This document shows positions 37,036 to 51,400 of a DNA stretch of 64,000 nt, one piece after another. Within the stretch, counting starts at the first letter, position 1. The number at the start of each line of letters is the position of its first letter. The notes under the pieces were generated by a model. That model was not told the DNA's origin. It made no database searches and was given only the letters and a program-made list of their open reading frames with translations. The stretch is from Phoronis australis. Lineage: Eukaryota > Phoronida > Phoronidae. Made by a program: the position numbers and the translations under genes. The stretch spans positions 111,048 through 175,047 of the forward strand of contig NMRA01000256.1 of the NCBI GenBank assembly GCA_002633005.1, in the 5' to 3' direction.

Positions 37036-38690
37036 ATTACCCGGGTGAGAATTTGACACGTTTGACACGCTCTAAAAACGTGGAGTATTGGAACGCCCTA
37101 AAAGTGTGTCAAACGTGTAAAATGTAGCGTGTCAAACGTGTCAAGAATGTGTCAAAAATGTGAAAATTTTTGTTCCAATACTTCACGTTTGACACGCTTA
37201 GTCAAAACATGGCAAAAACGTGTCTTTTTGTTCCAATACTCCACATTTGACACGCTCAGCATGGCAAACGTGTAACTTAGAGCAAACATAGCACTTTTGA
37301 CACACTAACGTGTCGAACGTGGCGCTTTTGACACACTAGTGTGTCGAACGTGGCGCTTTTGCCACGCTAGCGTGTCGAACGTGGCGCTTTTGCCACGGTA
37401 GCCTGTAATCTGTGTTATTGCCATGGTAGCGACGCCACATTTAGCCTGAGGCCAAGTACAAGCCATATTGTTCTTGTTTATAGCAGCTCACCATCCACCA
37501 TGGAAATCCATAGTGAAAGCAAATGTGTAAAGGGATTTCTTCTTTAAGTCACTGTTCATTGTAAGATGTAAATAATCCAAAATGTGATAATGATATATAA
37601 TCTTTAAAAGGATAATTTAACTATCCAATTCTTACCACATACAGTTGTCACTAAATTTCATTACATCTAGAATAACATTAACACAGAAATAAGAAAATGG
37701 TTCAACATACAAGTTCGAAGTGCTTAAGCTGCTATATATATGTATAGTTACTTGAAGACTGTTTATGAAGTAAAGAACAGACGTACTTTGTAACATTTTT
37801 GAATTACCAAGAGTGATTCAACATTTGTCATAACATCGAGTTCATGTTGATTTTGCAGCCCAAACCTCTGCACACAATGTCTTATCTTCATTCAAGCTGA
37901 CACTAAATGTGAGTTGATCCTATAACAACAATTATGAATTGATGTACTACTGAAGATGAGAGGCGTTCCAACTTCATATATTACCTGCATATTCAACAGT
38001 TTCTACTGACTCTTGTTACCTGTTAAAAGAAAGACCATTTGCAAGAAACGTTTATCAAGCCACTGTCAACCAGAGTACATACATACCAAACTTCTGTTAG
38101 AGCTGCACCACACTTGAAAACCATACTTCATAAGTGCTCTCCTGACACAACTGCACTCTCTGACAGCTAAACCAACTCTAACTTAGTATTTGGATATTTG
38201 AAAAGGTAGTGAAATCTTTTGTTGCAAATTCTTTGATGTTATTAGGGGAACATGTTTAGTCATTCAAATTGGGTGATTACCTCCCAGTGGTCTTTTCAGA
38301 ACTGCCAAGTCTATTTAAATTGTATCTTTATTGAAGAGTACTATCATATTTTACACCTTTGACATGCTAGCGTGTAAAATTTTACATGTTTGACACGCTA
38401 GCATGTCACATTTTACACGTTTGATATGCTAGTGTGTCAAATTTTACACGTTTGACTCACTAATGTGACAAATTTTACACGTTTGACATGCTAGTGTGTC
38501 ACATTTTACACGTTTGATATGCTAGCGTGTCAAATTTTACCCGTTTGACACGCTAACTTGGCAAATTTTACCCGTTTGATACGCTAATGTGGCAGATTAT
38601 TACACGTTTGACACGCTAGCATGTAAAATTTTACACGTTTGACACGCTAACGTGTCATGTTTTTACATGTAAAATTCTCACTCGGGATTA
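37036..38690. mobile_element. palindrome-array element, 1647 bp, ATTA target duplication
   Basis: The body 37040-38686 starts CCCGGGTGAGAATTT and ends with the near-inverse AAATTCTCACTCGGG. ATTA flanks both sides (37036-37039, 38687-38690). The outer ~350 bases at each end are arrays of near-palindromes built from TTTACACGTTTGACACGCTA and its inverse GTGTCAAACGTGTAAAA, with frequent C/T and A/G variants. The middle (37420-38330) is ordinary AT-rich sequence without a transposase. It has the form of a foldback or subterminal-repeat DNA transposon. Confidence 0.8.
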
Positions 38691-39406
38691 TTGATGTTTG
38701 CGATGTTTGCATGCAAATTGCAACTTGCTTCAATACATTTACTTTTTCACATTTGTGCATTTTGAAACCATGAATTAAACTGCCAAGTAATAATCCATAA
38801 AGTTATTTTAAAAACACTTATTATTAACAATGTGAGGGAAAGCCGCAGCTTGCTTGCAGGTGTTTCAAAGCACGCCATGCAAAGATCAATCTATCATTAT
38901 TTCCCTGAATACACTCCTTTCGGAATTTGAAGGAACTACAGTACAAGACAAAAGTAATCAGACAAAATACCACTTCCCTATCATGACAGCTAATTCTGTT
39001 AATAGCACGGTAAACGTGATTAGTATTAACTACTAGGGTAGCAAAATTCTAATTACAGAACTGCTTAGCCACCTTACTAACCCCTTTATTCTAAGTCATG
39101 GAGACTACTCTGATAATGAATTTGAGTCTTGCCCAGCTGTCATGATGGAATTCTGGGTCATTTTGTCTGTATACTTTTGTATTGTTCTGTAAAGTAACTA
39201 ATTTTAGTACTCCTCTAAACCTTACTCAATGTCTAATTGTAGGAAGATTGCCTTGCCACGTATCGTACATATACATTATTTTGAGGTTCTTTAGTGTTTC
39301 CTGTTCTGGACAGCCTAACATTATTTTTCAATTCCACGTGGGTATCTGTCCAGTACTTGTGGTACATTTTCCTCACAGAGTTCATGATTGTCCTGTCATT
39401 TCAGAT

Positions 39407-42400
39407 ATGGCAGAGAGAAGACCTCGCTTTACGCGGCAAACTTCACGTAAGAGCTTGCAAGGGCGTACTCTCCTAAAGCAGGGTTATCTGAAGAAGATCC
39501 CACATTCCGGATTGGCAGCTGTCGTGAAAGTGAGACCAGTAGCCAAGATCTATTCTCTGTAGTCGAAATCAAACTCAATTTTGACACTTTCTGCGTTGGA
39601 GTAATTCAAACTCAAAATATTGTCTGTGATGTGTTATGATAATGAGTTTGTTGTCCAAGTTAACATTTGATGACCCCTGGGTTAGAACCAAAAGCTTGAG
39701 TAAAAACTTAATATTTGAGTTCAAACTCAAACTTTTAACCATGGTGATAGGGGTAATTAGGTGCAAACTAGGATTAGGCAGATATCCCCTTCAGCCATTA
39801 TGTACTGCTGCATAGACACTCATCTTGAGTTTGCATGTACAGATGAAGCTAATGCATGAATATGATTTCGAGCTCGATCTCGTGTGTAAAATTTAGATAC
39901 CAGCCCCAGAAACATTTTTGACTTTTGACTAAAATTTATTTCATGAATGCATAATTTGAATGGTACACAGTATCTTTGTGAATCTTGTTTTTAACTGTGT
40001 GGATTAGTTTTGAATTAATAGGATTTGAAACTAAATTTTACCAATTTTCACTGTAATTCTGATTTTTTCAATAGATATGTCGAGATCATTTGCATTTGAA
40101 CAAATGGCTATTCTCAGAACGGTCAAGGACTTGTATTTTTTGGTTGATTTTTTGTACCCGCTTTTAAGATCATGATTTGCGTGGTTTGTATTACGTACAA
40201 AAATCGGTTTAACTTGTATTTTAACAGTCTAATATGCCAAACTCGGATCCAATTACTTTAAAATTTTCTATTGGGGAATTAGACTGTGTTTGCGTTTCTT
40301 CTGGAATAAACAAGGCAAATTAAACTTGTCGCAGTGCTGCTTTGAACCTGAAAGAATTTAATCCTATAGAAATACTGAAAATAATGGTCTTTTGTCAACA
40401 GGTATTATGTTAACTTGTTTTACAGCTTGTTGAATATGTTTTGTAAGACCAAAAAGCATGCTTATTTAGTTTTGGTCCATGCTGTTTTGAAAATTGATGT
40501 GCGATGCTGCATTTTACAGTTGCTCATTTTTTCAAAAAATATCCTGATATATGCTAAAAATCTAGCATTCGTTATCACTTTTACTAAAAATCACTTGATA
40601 TCACCTTATAAATGTATAGTCTGTGGCAAAGCCCTTTTTACAAAAAATCATCAGATATCAGTTTTTACATAGCTTTAAAATGATTTGGGTGCACACCAGA
40701 GCCTAACATGACATAAAATGCTCTTTTGACCCTACAGCATTTCACGCTACAGCAAATTGTCATCGATTTGAGTCAAAAATAACAGCCAAAGTTGGACCTT
40801 TTCCGTTGCTAGACACAGTTTCTCAAAACATTGCCTAGGGGTATTGATAGTAGATTAGGTAAACAGTAACTTATCTTACGAGAAATCTGATTATCAGATG
40901 TAGACATACTGTTGTTTATTGACATTTCATATTCTTAATCTAAAATCATCATCAGGGTGATGGCCAAGAGCTCATATTTATTCCAGTGCTGTAATTCCTG
41001 CAATTATTTTGCACTAAAATAGTTGCCAAAATTGTTTTTTCCATTTTTCTAAACCTGATTACTTCATTGCTCGTAATGGAAACTTATTAAAAGTTCCTTT
41101 ATGATGTCCTTCTACACAGTACAACCCATACCAGTAATAGACTGAAATTTCCTTCTTCTTCAATTTTGTAGAGAAATTTGGCAAAACAAGAGTTTTGCTT
41201 GTCGGCCATATTGCGTGCTAAATAAGTGATGTGTTATCGTACTTCAATCTGTTGTGCGAAACATGTCTACAATACCATGTCGTAGATTAGCAGGATTTTA
41301 CCATCAATTTCTGATGAGTTAACAATTTTATTAAGTTAAAGTTTAATCATCACTTTGTGGTTATATCTAGACTTTTTTTGCACCGTTTGTTTAGATTCGC
41401 TGAACTGGTATCCCCTAGTGTCAAATACAACTCTTCAGATGCATAATTTACCAACATGTTTCTTCGGGACTTTGGTGGTGAAATTTCTTTTTCTATGTGA
41501 ATGTATCAATTTCAGACATCACAATCTAGCTCATTCACTCATTCCAAGTTCCCTATCAACTCATGGCAAATTTAATGCAATTCATAACTGCTGGATTTGG
41601 GACATTGAAATAAATGGGAAGATCAGAAAAAAGGAACATGAGCACGTGAAAACTGTATTATTAATAAGTCAGGAATGGTCTTTTATACCCAATTTTTAAA
41701 TCCATGGGAGTGTTTTCTTTACAGTTGGAAAATACAGTTCTTCAATTATTTTGCATAGAAATAATAGCCAAAATCTTCATATCTTCATTGCTCAGAGGTC
41801 GATTGCTTCAAACAGTTATAAATAGATTAAATTTTTCGTAATCCTTATTTTGTGATGAAATTTGACAAAATAAAATTTCACTTGTCCACTATATTGTGTG
41901 CAAAATACGTGAGGAATTACACTGATAAAAAATAGAAGCATGCCATTGGTGGGGCAGTCATGCTTACATTTCAACCCTTAGTGTTGCTATATAATTGCAG
42001 TTTAAATTTATCGCCACACCAGGAAGTAACATATTTGTCTAATGCCATATTAAGTGGTTTAAATCAGCAATGCATGTGCTTGGATAGGTTATAAATATTT
42101 TGTAAGTGAAAATGTTCCAATAACCAAGTGATGACCACGGCATTATGGTGAAATGTCACCAATTCCACTCAACAGTAATTGCCAAAATTGGTCTTCTTTT
42201 ATTTTTGAAAAGTCTCTAAGATTGTTTTGAATGTCCAAAATTTCTCAGAAACAATTTCAGAAGGTGTCTGGCAGAGACCTTTAAAATTGTATAGCTTTTA
42301 TTTCTTGCTTCATATCTTTTATTAAAAAAATGAAAACATAAATCGGCCATATCGTGTCCTATATTGGTAAGATCTTACTATAAGTTCATTTACATGTTGT

Positions 42401-45400
42401 CACATGGTCAGATAAACATTTTGATATCTCTGCGGTCTCTCTTCTACATTATGGTGGTCAGGTGTCTCTGCATATTCAAAATCCATGTAATGCAATGCCA
42501 GACAATGTTGAGTGTTGCAGGCAATCACATATACTTAAGACCATACCCTCTCCAGTTGCCACAACCTCTGCCTTTGCCCCTTTGGTGTGGCACTGGTCTG
42601 ATGTAGTTTCCATGTAGAAATACCATAACTTGATGTAGATGGTTGACAATTAGGTAAAACTGTGTTCACCCAGACATTGTAGTGGCTGGTAGATTTCTGT
42701 CATTTCCTGTCGCTGGCCCCTTCACATGCACACGATTACCGTGTAAATACTCGGAAACTTGCTATTCTCCATTAGCGGTATTCTTACTTGCATGTGAATG
42801 CTCGGAATAGCGCGTTCTCCTGTGTAGCAAATTTAGCAGGTATATTAACGCTCACGACTGCATTATTTGATGCTCCGTGGCAAACATCAAATGAAACAAT
42901 TATGCTTATGGAAATCCTCTCTTCGCTCAAACGCATTGCAAGCAGACTACCCCAAAAAGTGAAATTCTGTCAAAATTTCTCATCAAAACTTTGTTCCATT
43001 GGACTGTCATGTGGCTCAACATGTGCGACAATATTGTAAAAATTGGAAAACTGGTAATTTAGCATTTTCATTTGTTTGAAATTGAAGAAATTTCATGTCA
43101 CATACTTGTTTTGGATATGAAATTGAAAAAGTTATTATTTGTCTGTTGTGGCTGTATTATGTAATATGCTAAATCGTACCCAGTGCTAAGTAAGTTCAAC
43201 ATTTCTGTGTTCAAACTGAGTAATGTTCAAAACTCAAATGGGGAATTAGACCACTGGACTGGACTGCACAGTGAGGACTGGACTGGACAGTGAGGTGACA
43301 ACATTTAGACAATGGCTAACATTGACCAGCTGCCAGTGAGATGGGACATAAAACAGCTTCTGGACTTTATCCTTTAGTAGTCCTTCCCATACCTAGTACG
43401 TCCTGTCCAAAGAGGCCTTTGCCATCAATATGCTATTTAAAAACCTGACTGGTTTGCTATTTTAGTGACTGAGTAAACATATATTATGTATTGTTACCAT
43501 GGTGACCTTTACTGAGTATGTGGAAAAGTGACTTGCTAGGCTGTTAATCACTTATCTGATCATTTCATTGAATTTGAACAATTGTGCTTCCCAGGTTAGG
43601 AATAAGCTAATGCAGGACCTAATCAATAAGTTTGTGCATTCTGCCAAATGTCTTCAAATTTTTGGCATTTAACTCACTATAATGTTTATATTTTCTAAAA
43701 GTAGAAAGCCTTAAGAGTTTGATTTTTCAGTTGACTTCATATCAGTCTGCCATTAATTGGGTCATGTGACTATGTCCGATATTTAAAACGATTTCAATCG
43801 TGACTTGCTTGGCATCAAAGTTTAAGATGAAATCTCAAAAATGACTATTAAATTTTTTAAAAATATTTAATTTGTTTTTATTTGTGACTGATAAAGCCTT
43901 TATTTTGTGGTACTTTCATGAGATACTAATTATTACCTCTCGGCGGCCTAGTTTTTCTCGAGAGTGTAGCTTTGGAGCCCATCTTGGGCTCTTCGTCGGG
44001 GCACTGCAGAGGGTCTGCCGGTCACGTGGTCACCTGTAGGCAGCGCCTGGTGGTCGTCTAACTCCACCTAGTGGCTGTTGCGTGAAACGAGCCATTGGTG
44101 TATGAGGGGTAACTCATATCCGCCATCTCTGTTTAACTTTGTTTTATTTTTACTTGGCGGAATTCTTTGAATTCCGTCAAGTATGTTGATCTGACAGCAA
44201 GTTTTTTTTTTTGTTTGTTCGCACTCTACAGGTCGCAATTTTGGTCCGATTTTCACGAAATTTGCACACAACGTGTAGATCGGAAAGTCCTAGAAGCCTA
44301 TTGTTTTTGGTCATTATCGGCTACAAAATGGCGGACGTGGCGGCCATTTTGTATCCGATTTCACAGTCAAATGCTCGTAGAGGCCGCATTTTTCGACGTA
44401 TGTGGCTGAAAATCAGTACGAATTTACTAGAACGCACGTGCTACAACTGTGCAGAAAATCATTGACTTCTGGTTAAAGATGGCGGAAATATTGGACGTGG
44501 CGCATGCGCACCCCGAAATATGGCTAAAAACGTTTTCTCCTGTAGGGGGCGCATTTGCAAACCAATCACTTTCAAACTGGTCGCGTGTTTGTTCAGTTTA
44601 ATAAGCTTTTATAAAAAATTATTGAACCGGAAGTCACTTTCAAGATGGCGGCTGTGGCGCATGTTCACACAGTTTCAATTGCTCTGGTGTCGCATTTTTC
44701 ACGGGAAGAGTAAATGACGTGAATTTTTGCGTGTGGATTCCTTGAAGTATGGCCTTTCAAAAAGTCTGCGAGAGCGTATTTCTCAGACTTACCGTTTTCT
44801 AGTTATTTGACTTTGAATTTCAAAAAAAACAGCAAATTTTCAATTTTCTCGAAAAATTTTTGGATTTTTGCCAAACTACCACTTTAGATAGAATTTTGAA
44901 CGGGCTTTCAGAAGATATTTTCCATTTTGTGCTACGACGTCTACTTTTTGAATTTTTTCGAGATTTTCGGATACCGTTGTTCCCACGGTCACCTAAATGC
45001 ATGCACGCAGCTGGCTGGCTTTCAGTTCACTTTGTTTTGGTTATGCCTAGTTGACCCAGACTGACCCAGCCAGCACTGTTCTACTGTAGACTGGACCGTC
45101 ATGTTGCGCCATCTATTGTTCTTTATTGTAGTTGATTGTATGCTCTCTATTTGATTTCTTCGCTAGTCACATGATTCTTTATTGTAGTTCATTATATTCT
45201 ATCTGTTTGATTTCTTCGCTAGTCACATGAATGTTATGGTGTTATCCATAATTGTTGCCTTCATCGTCATGATCGTCGTCGTCCTCCCTATCGTCGTCTT
45301 TTTCTTCATTGTAGTTGATTGCATGCTCTCTATTTGATTCCTTCGCTAGTCACACGAATGTTATCGTGTTATTCATAATTGCCGCTTTGATCGTCATAAC

Positions 45401-48400
45401 TGTCGTCATCCTCCCCATCGTCGTCTTTTCGATTAATTCCGCCAAGTTTCGCTCCTCCGAGCGCTCTCGTTTGTAATTTCAACCAATTCTCATAATAACA
45501 ATTATCATTTCGTTACAACATAATGGTGCCAGCTGTAAACACTCGTACCATGGTTACTTGTTCATGTGTTGTAGTTTGTGCCGATAGCCGTGTGTACAAA
45601 TAAAGATATAACCAAGAAATAACTGCCCTTAAGCATGGTTTTGCTTCAGATTAAACAGTGCTAACACGCAATACTGACTCTGTTTTATTTTTGTGTACTT
45701 GTTCAGAAGTCTCAGGAGAGATGGTTCGTGTTCGGTGTCAATGCTTTGGAACCCTTCTTGGAGTATTATGAAAATGAGGACAGCGTATTCACCACGGCCC
45801 CAATCAACACTATCTCTTTAGCTACTTGTCGCATGGTCTCCAACAACGTGCTGGATGTAAAAAATGCAAATATGTTCACAATAACCACGTCAGAACGACA
45901 GCTCAACCTGGTGGCCAAAGACAGGTACGCCATTTTTTCAGCATTTCCAAAAAATATGCAGAATACGGCTGCTACAATACATACAATAGTTTTGAAGAAA
46001 AACTAGACAATTTTTCTTCCCATTGAAAATCAGAGGAATTTTGACACAAACATGTCCTGCTAAATTCCAAATGATTTTTTTCTCTTCTCGTTCTCGATTT
46101 TCTTCTTATCTATGATGAAACCAGACGAGTTTTGACAAAATTTGTGAACGTTTTGGAAAACTACTTTCACTGGCGTCATGGCTTAAATCTGCATTTCACC
46201 TTGTTTATCTGGTATGGAACAAAAATCGAAGATAAAGTCATCTTACTCTCATAAAATTGGTCTCATGATATTCGTGAACATGATAGGATTCCTATTGGTT
46301 ACGAGCTAAAGTCACTGGCAATGCATGTGTGCGACATTTTCGAATTTGCAGACTTAGTGTTGTCCAACCCCAACAAATGTTTTTCTTTGAATCTAACATG
46401 CAATATTCTTGGTGGCAAGGAAAATAAAATCCTATTATGGTTGGAATTTTTACCATTTTTATACTGGTTTTATGGAAGTAATGGAGCTAATTCAATTTCC
46501 ATTTTTAGCCAGATGAAGGAGACAAAATGCAACTTTAATTCCAGGCGTTTAACAAGAAGAATACATTCAAGTCAATTTTCTGACTGGAGATGATAATGTA
46601 AAGATTCCTTGATTTCACATTTTGAAGTATTTATTATCTTGAGATTAGGGGCCCGTTTCAACAATGCTGACTTAGCTAAGACAAATCTTAATTTTTTGTA
46701 AATTTCAAAATAAAAGTTAAATTTGTCTCAAAACCAATTCAGAAAGAGATCTTAAGTTTGACTTAAGTGTTTGACATAAGTTTTGTCTTAGTTTTGACTA
46801 ACTTACCGAATGTAGAAGTTTCAAAGTTTGGAAGTTGAGACAAATCTTAAACTTAAGTCAAAAATGAACTTAAGTCAGTTTCTTGGAACAGGCCCCAGGT
46901 CCTTAATGCCTGGCCCTAATATTGAAACAAGAAGAGTGTTTTTCCATGAACAAATAATTATAACTATAAAGTTATTGTGAGTGCATTATACTGTTATGAA
47001 TTGGTGCCTTGATATAATGAGAGTATTAAAATGTATTCCTTTTGTTTCACGTATTGTTAAGTGGCCGCATCATATGTTCTATAATTGGTGTAAGTCTGAC
47101 AAAAAGTTACTATCCTCCTCAGCCTCAAGGAAGTGAACTGAAAAAATATTTAATACCAAAAATGTGGTAAAATAAACAAGCATGGAGAAATATCAGTGTC
47201 CTGAATAAATGATCATTTCTTCAACTTCACAAACAATTTTATTTTGGATGTTATTGGTGACTTAGTGTGGCCGACTGTTGTAGGGCAGACATGTTTCGCT
47301 GGTGTGATGTGATCAAGACAAAGCTTGGGGAGATTGGGATAATTCAGGTAAGATGTCCACAGCCTACAGGTTTGTGTTCCATAGACACATGTGAAGTCTT
47401 AGTACGGGATGTTGTGTTTTCATGACAGTTTATCTTTTAAACTATGACAATTCACTTATTTTGCACAAAAATAATTGTCAAAATGGCCGTTTTACATTTT
47501 CAAAGGCTCATTGCCTTTTTGCAATTAATGATGAGAGTTTCAACAAATGCTGTTTCATGACGTCTACACACTTTGATCCACGCTTGTAATATGGTCATGT
47601 CGTGTTCATGTTGACGCGTCGATGGCTTGGGGAGTTGCGGTCAGTGTGAAGGGTTAATTTTGGTCCTGGATTGAAGTTAACTGCACCAGTTAACTTTGCA
47701 ATCAACAGGTGGATGCAACTGCGGAGCATCGGCGTTGCAGTGCGGTATGAACGGTCAACTTGGTTTCATCAAAGTTATCGCCGGGTGCCACTGCTATCGT
47801 CAACAATTAAAGGACAGTGACATCCCTAATAGTTGCTTATATTTTGAGGGGAATAATCACCAATCGATTCGGAATTGGAAATAGGTTTTGTATCAGTTAG
47901 CACTGTTTCAAATCTTCTCAAATTGTCACATTATAAAAATCTTAGCTCGCACAGGATGCATTAGCACTACCTTGTAATTGACTTTGATGATGTCAACATA
48001 ACCCACAATTTGCTTCGATGTCATCTACCAAAGCTGGTATGAATGATTCAATTCACTTCGCTGTTTACATGAACGCTCCACTCATACTGGAGTTCAGTTA
48101 GTTTGAAAGGGCCTTATAGACTAAAACAACAAAATAGAATTAGAAGTTCATTTGTTGGCCATATGTTGTGCTCTAAGTATCAACTATAAGTTAATTAGGA
48201 TGCTCCCCTCTCCGAGCACGTATCCATAGGTATAAATTACTGTAACAGTGCGTGATATTGCACTTAAATGAGAATTTATTAAGTAAATCTCTTATTTGTT
48301 TATGATGAAGTATTTCTCTACTGTTAAACAAAAGGGCAGGTGTCTGTCACCTATTCAAAAGGCCAGGTTTGTTTGTTGCTTTGTTAGGATCCTCACTCGC

Positions 48401-51400
48401 TACCCAATATATATGAGGACTTGCCAGTCCATCCAAGTCACGATAGAGCCCGGCGCCCTCTACCGCAGGCACCAGAAAGCAGTCAGATGAATTTGTCTTC
48501 TCCAGACGCTCATTCGGGTGAGTGCAATGATTTTCACCAGACCTCTTCTGATAATTCAATTTGGTGATCATATGTTTACGTCGTGTGATCTCATTAATGT
48601 AACGTGCGTAGGAATCTCTGTGTCAGCACCCTCTTTGCATCAGTTCAGCTGGCATTGATCTTGTGCTTTCTGTCAAAAACGCTTTGATTTATCATTACAA
48701 AAGCGGTCTTATCTTGTTCCTTACCGGGATTTTCCGTAGATAAGTCCCTCCGCTTAGGGGCATTTCAATATTCTGAAAATTATGCCGAATAACGCCCATG
48801 GGCGTTTATTTGGTGTTATAACTTGTGGTGTCAAATGTCAAGATAGTGGGGTGCTTATTTCCTCTTAAAAGTCCAATCAGCGTCAACTTTTAGCCTCAAA
48901 TTCAGTTTTGTGAAGCATTTATCATGAACAAAGTGTTATTGAACTATTTATTTATTAACTTAAAATTAAAGCATAGTTTTATGCAAAAAAGACGCTGATA
49001 TTTTCTTATCAGCCGAGGCTATGATGTTCTCTTTACCCTCCCCCATTTCCGAATATACGACCCGGCATTTACTTGGTGTTATAGTGATTGAAATGCCTGA
49101 AAATTTTTATTTTCCGAATACACACCCCTGAACTTGCCTATGGAAAATCCCGGTACCCAGCTGGTGATATCTGGAGTCGTTTCATGAAAAGTGACTTGGG
49201 ATGGTTGTACGTTCCCACTTCACAATTTCTGGAAAAAAAAGCTTCTCGTAGAAATAACTTCAACAAATTTGTCAGTAATTAGCAGTTAGGGTATCATTTC
49301 AGATACTTGACTCTTTTGCTCTTGTGAGATTTTATTAATTTTCAGAAATAGTTATGTGGAGTGTAAGAACAAATCTCTGTCATTCACTTTTCATGAAACC
49401 TTGGCCTCGAAAAGAACTGACATGTTATGTCTTCAGACCAAGCTCATAAAGTTTCTGGTCACACTGTGACTGCACTGTACAGATGTCATAAAATCTAAAA
49501 ATGATCATAATTAATTTGATAAGTCTCATGCATATTATTTCATGTCTGAAAGTTGCAGCAGTCTCTGTGAAAACATGATCACATGGCACCAAGTATTCTG
49601 CGCCAAGCATTATTTTTTGTGTATGCAAAATTGATATGAGGTGGCTCAAAGGTTAAAAGGTATTTGAAGAAATGTGATCCTGAGTAATATAGATACAATA
49701 ATTCACGCAAGTCTGTGCAACAAATTGCGTGTCTATTGACCCTGTTATGTTAACAATCCAACCATGAGACTCAGTTCTCCTGCTTTCAGGATCCAGACTT
49801 CCGCACAATGTATATGAGAATACTAGTTTGTCACTGAGCCAAAAGGATCCGCCTCCCTTGCCACCACGACACCCAGCATCTCGCGACTCCTCAAGAACGT
49901 CGATCTCTGATGACCTCTCTTCTGACTTTGAAGATCCTTTTGACGCTCTCGCAATATCCCGCACAGTTGTGACCAGTCCGAAGTCAGATGAAGGTCAAGT
50001 CACGGATATACTTGACATTGTATTGACGGAAGACAATAACAACTCTACAAAGGTGGACAAGCCTGCAAAGGAACAGGATTTGTCTACCTTGGGTAATGAT
50101 ATGCGTGTGGAGATAACTCCTGATCTGACAAAATTGATTGGTCTGCATGATGAGGGTGTTGACAGTGATAGTTGTAGTGACACTGAGGAAGCGTATGCAC
50201 CTATATGGGAACAAACTGGGAGCACCTCTGCTGGACAGGGGGCTGTAACAAATGGCGCTAATGACTTAGTTGTAACAAAAGAAGCGATACGCTTGCATTC
50301 CGGTACAACTTTGTCTGGACAGTCCGTTACACGTCCTATAAGTAATGTTTATGTGGATATGCCAGAGCAGCAAAATGGCCCAGTCTCGAATGGCAGTCTT
50401 TCTCCGCGTCAGTTGACATTTGTCAGCGGAACGTCGGTGAAGGAGAGATCACTACCTGCTCCGCGAACCACAACACCACCATTGGCGCCACCGCACAGTG
50501 CATCCACTCCAAACCTGGAAAGCTCCGTCGATGAAGCTTTCTCGCGTAAGTGTGCTGAAGTTGATGCCACCAATCCTCTATTGGTTAATACAGGATCTCC
50601 TCCTCCATATTCAGCTAGTGGAACATTATCAGGGTCAAGTTACGCCCCACAAGCTGCAAATGGTGCAGCTTCCTCAATGAAGCCTCCTGAATACACTGTC
50701 AGTCCTGTGATGTCATTTCCTCCAGCAACGGAACCTGTTGTTTTTCGTCGACAGCGAAGTTTGTTATCAGACATGCAACAGCTCAGATCGCCTTTGGAAC
50801 GTTGTAAGTCGTTAAAACAAACCCAGGTGGAGCTACTGCAGAAGGAAATGAACAACTCAGCAGGCATTTTCATCCAAGTAAAGCGTGCAGATTGCTTCCA
50901 GACCCTCGCTGTGGTAGACCTGCTGGGTGCTGTTTGGTGAGTGACGAAGTGTTGTGTATTGAAATATGGATAAATTGCATCATTATCTTTCAGTTTAAAA
51001 TGGAAATAAAAATATAACATGTCTAGGTTTTGCAGACGTGCAGCTCCTCCTGATGTGGTTATAGAGAAAGTAAAAACTTCAAACAGCCTGTGCGAATGAT
51101 ACAACATGACAAAAGAGAGGGGGAAGAAGGAAAATGGAGGAAGACAAGTTGAACTTTACTTATTAGATAATGTCTCATGTGCCTCATTTCCCTGTTGAGA
51201 TTACATCGTGGTGGCACATGAGTCATATCTAAACTCGTTTCCAATCCCCTTAGTTTTCCTCTTGATGTGTATTACTCCCTTGTGTCGTTCATGCATGCCT
51301 TGTATGTAGTTTCCATTGTCACTATGACTCACCTGACAAAGAGCTGTACTTGCACGAAAACTGTTTTTAGTTTTATTTCTATTTTACTCTGGAGAATAAA

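Noticed and set aside
41355-41699. 114-codon frame in the large intron
   Set aside because: No domain, AT-biased codons, inside a long intron.
47696-47884. Cys-rich frame as an extra exon of the PH-PDZ gene
   Set aside because: A nearby 36-nt option is phase-neutral and does not fix the frame. The exon at 48388-48517 does, with better splice sites.
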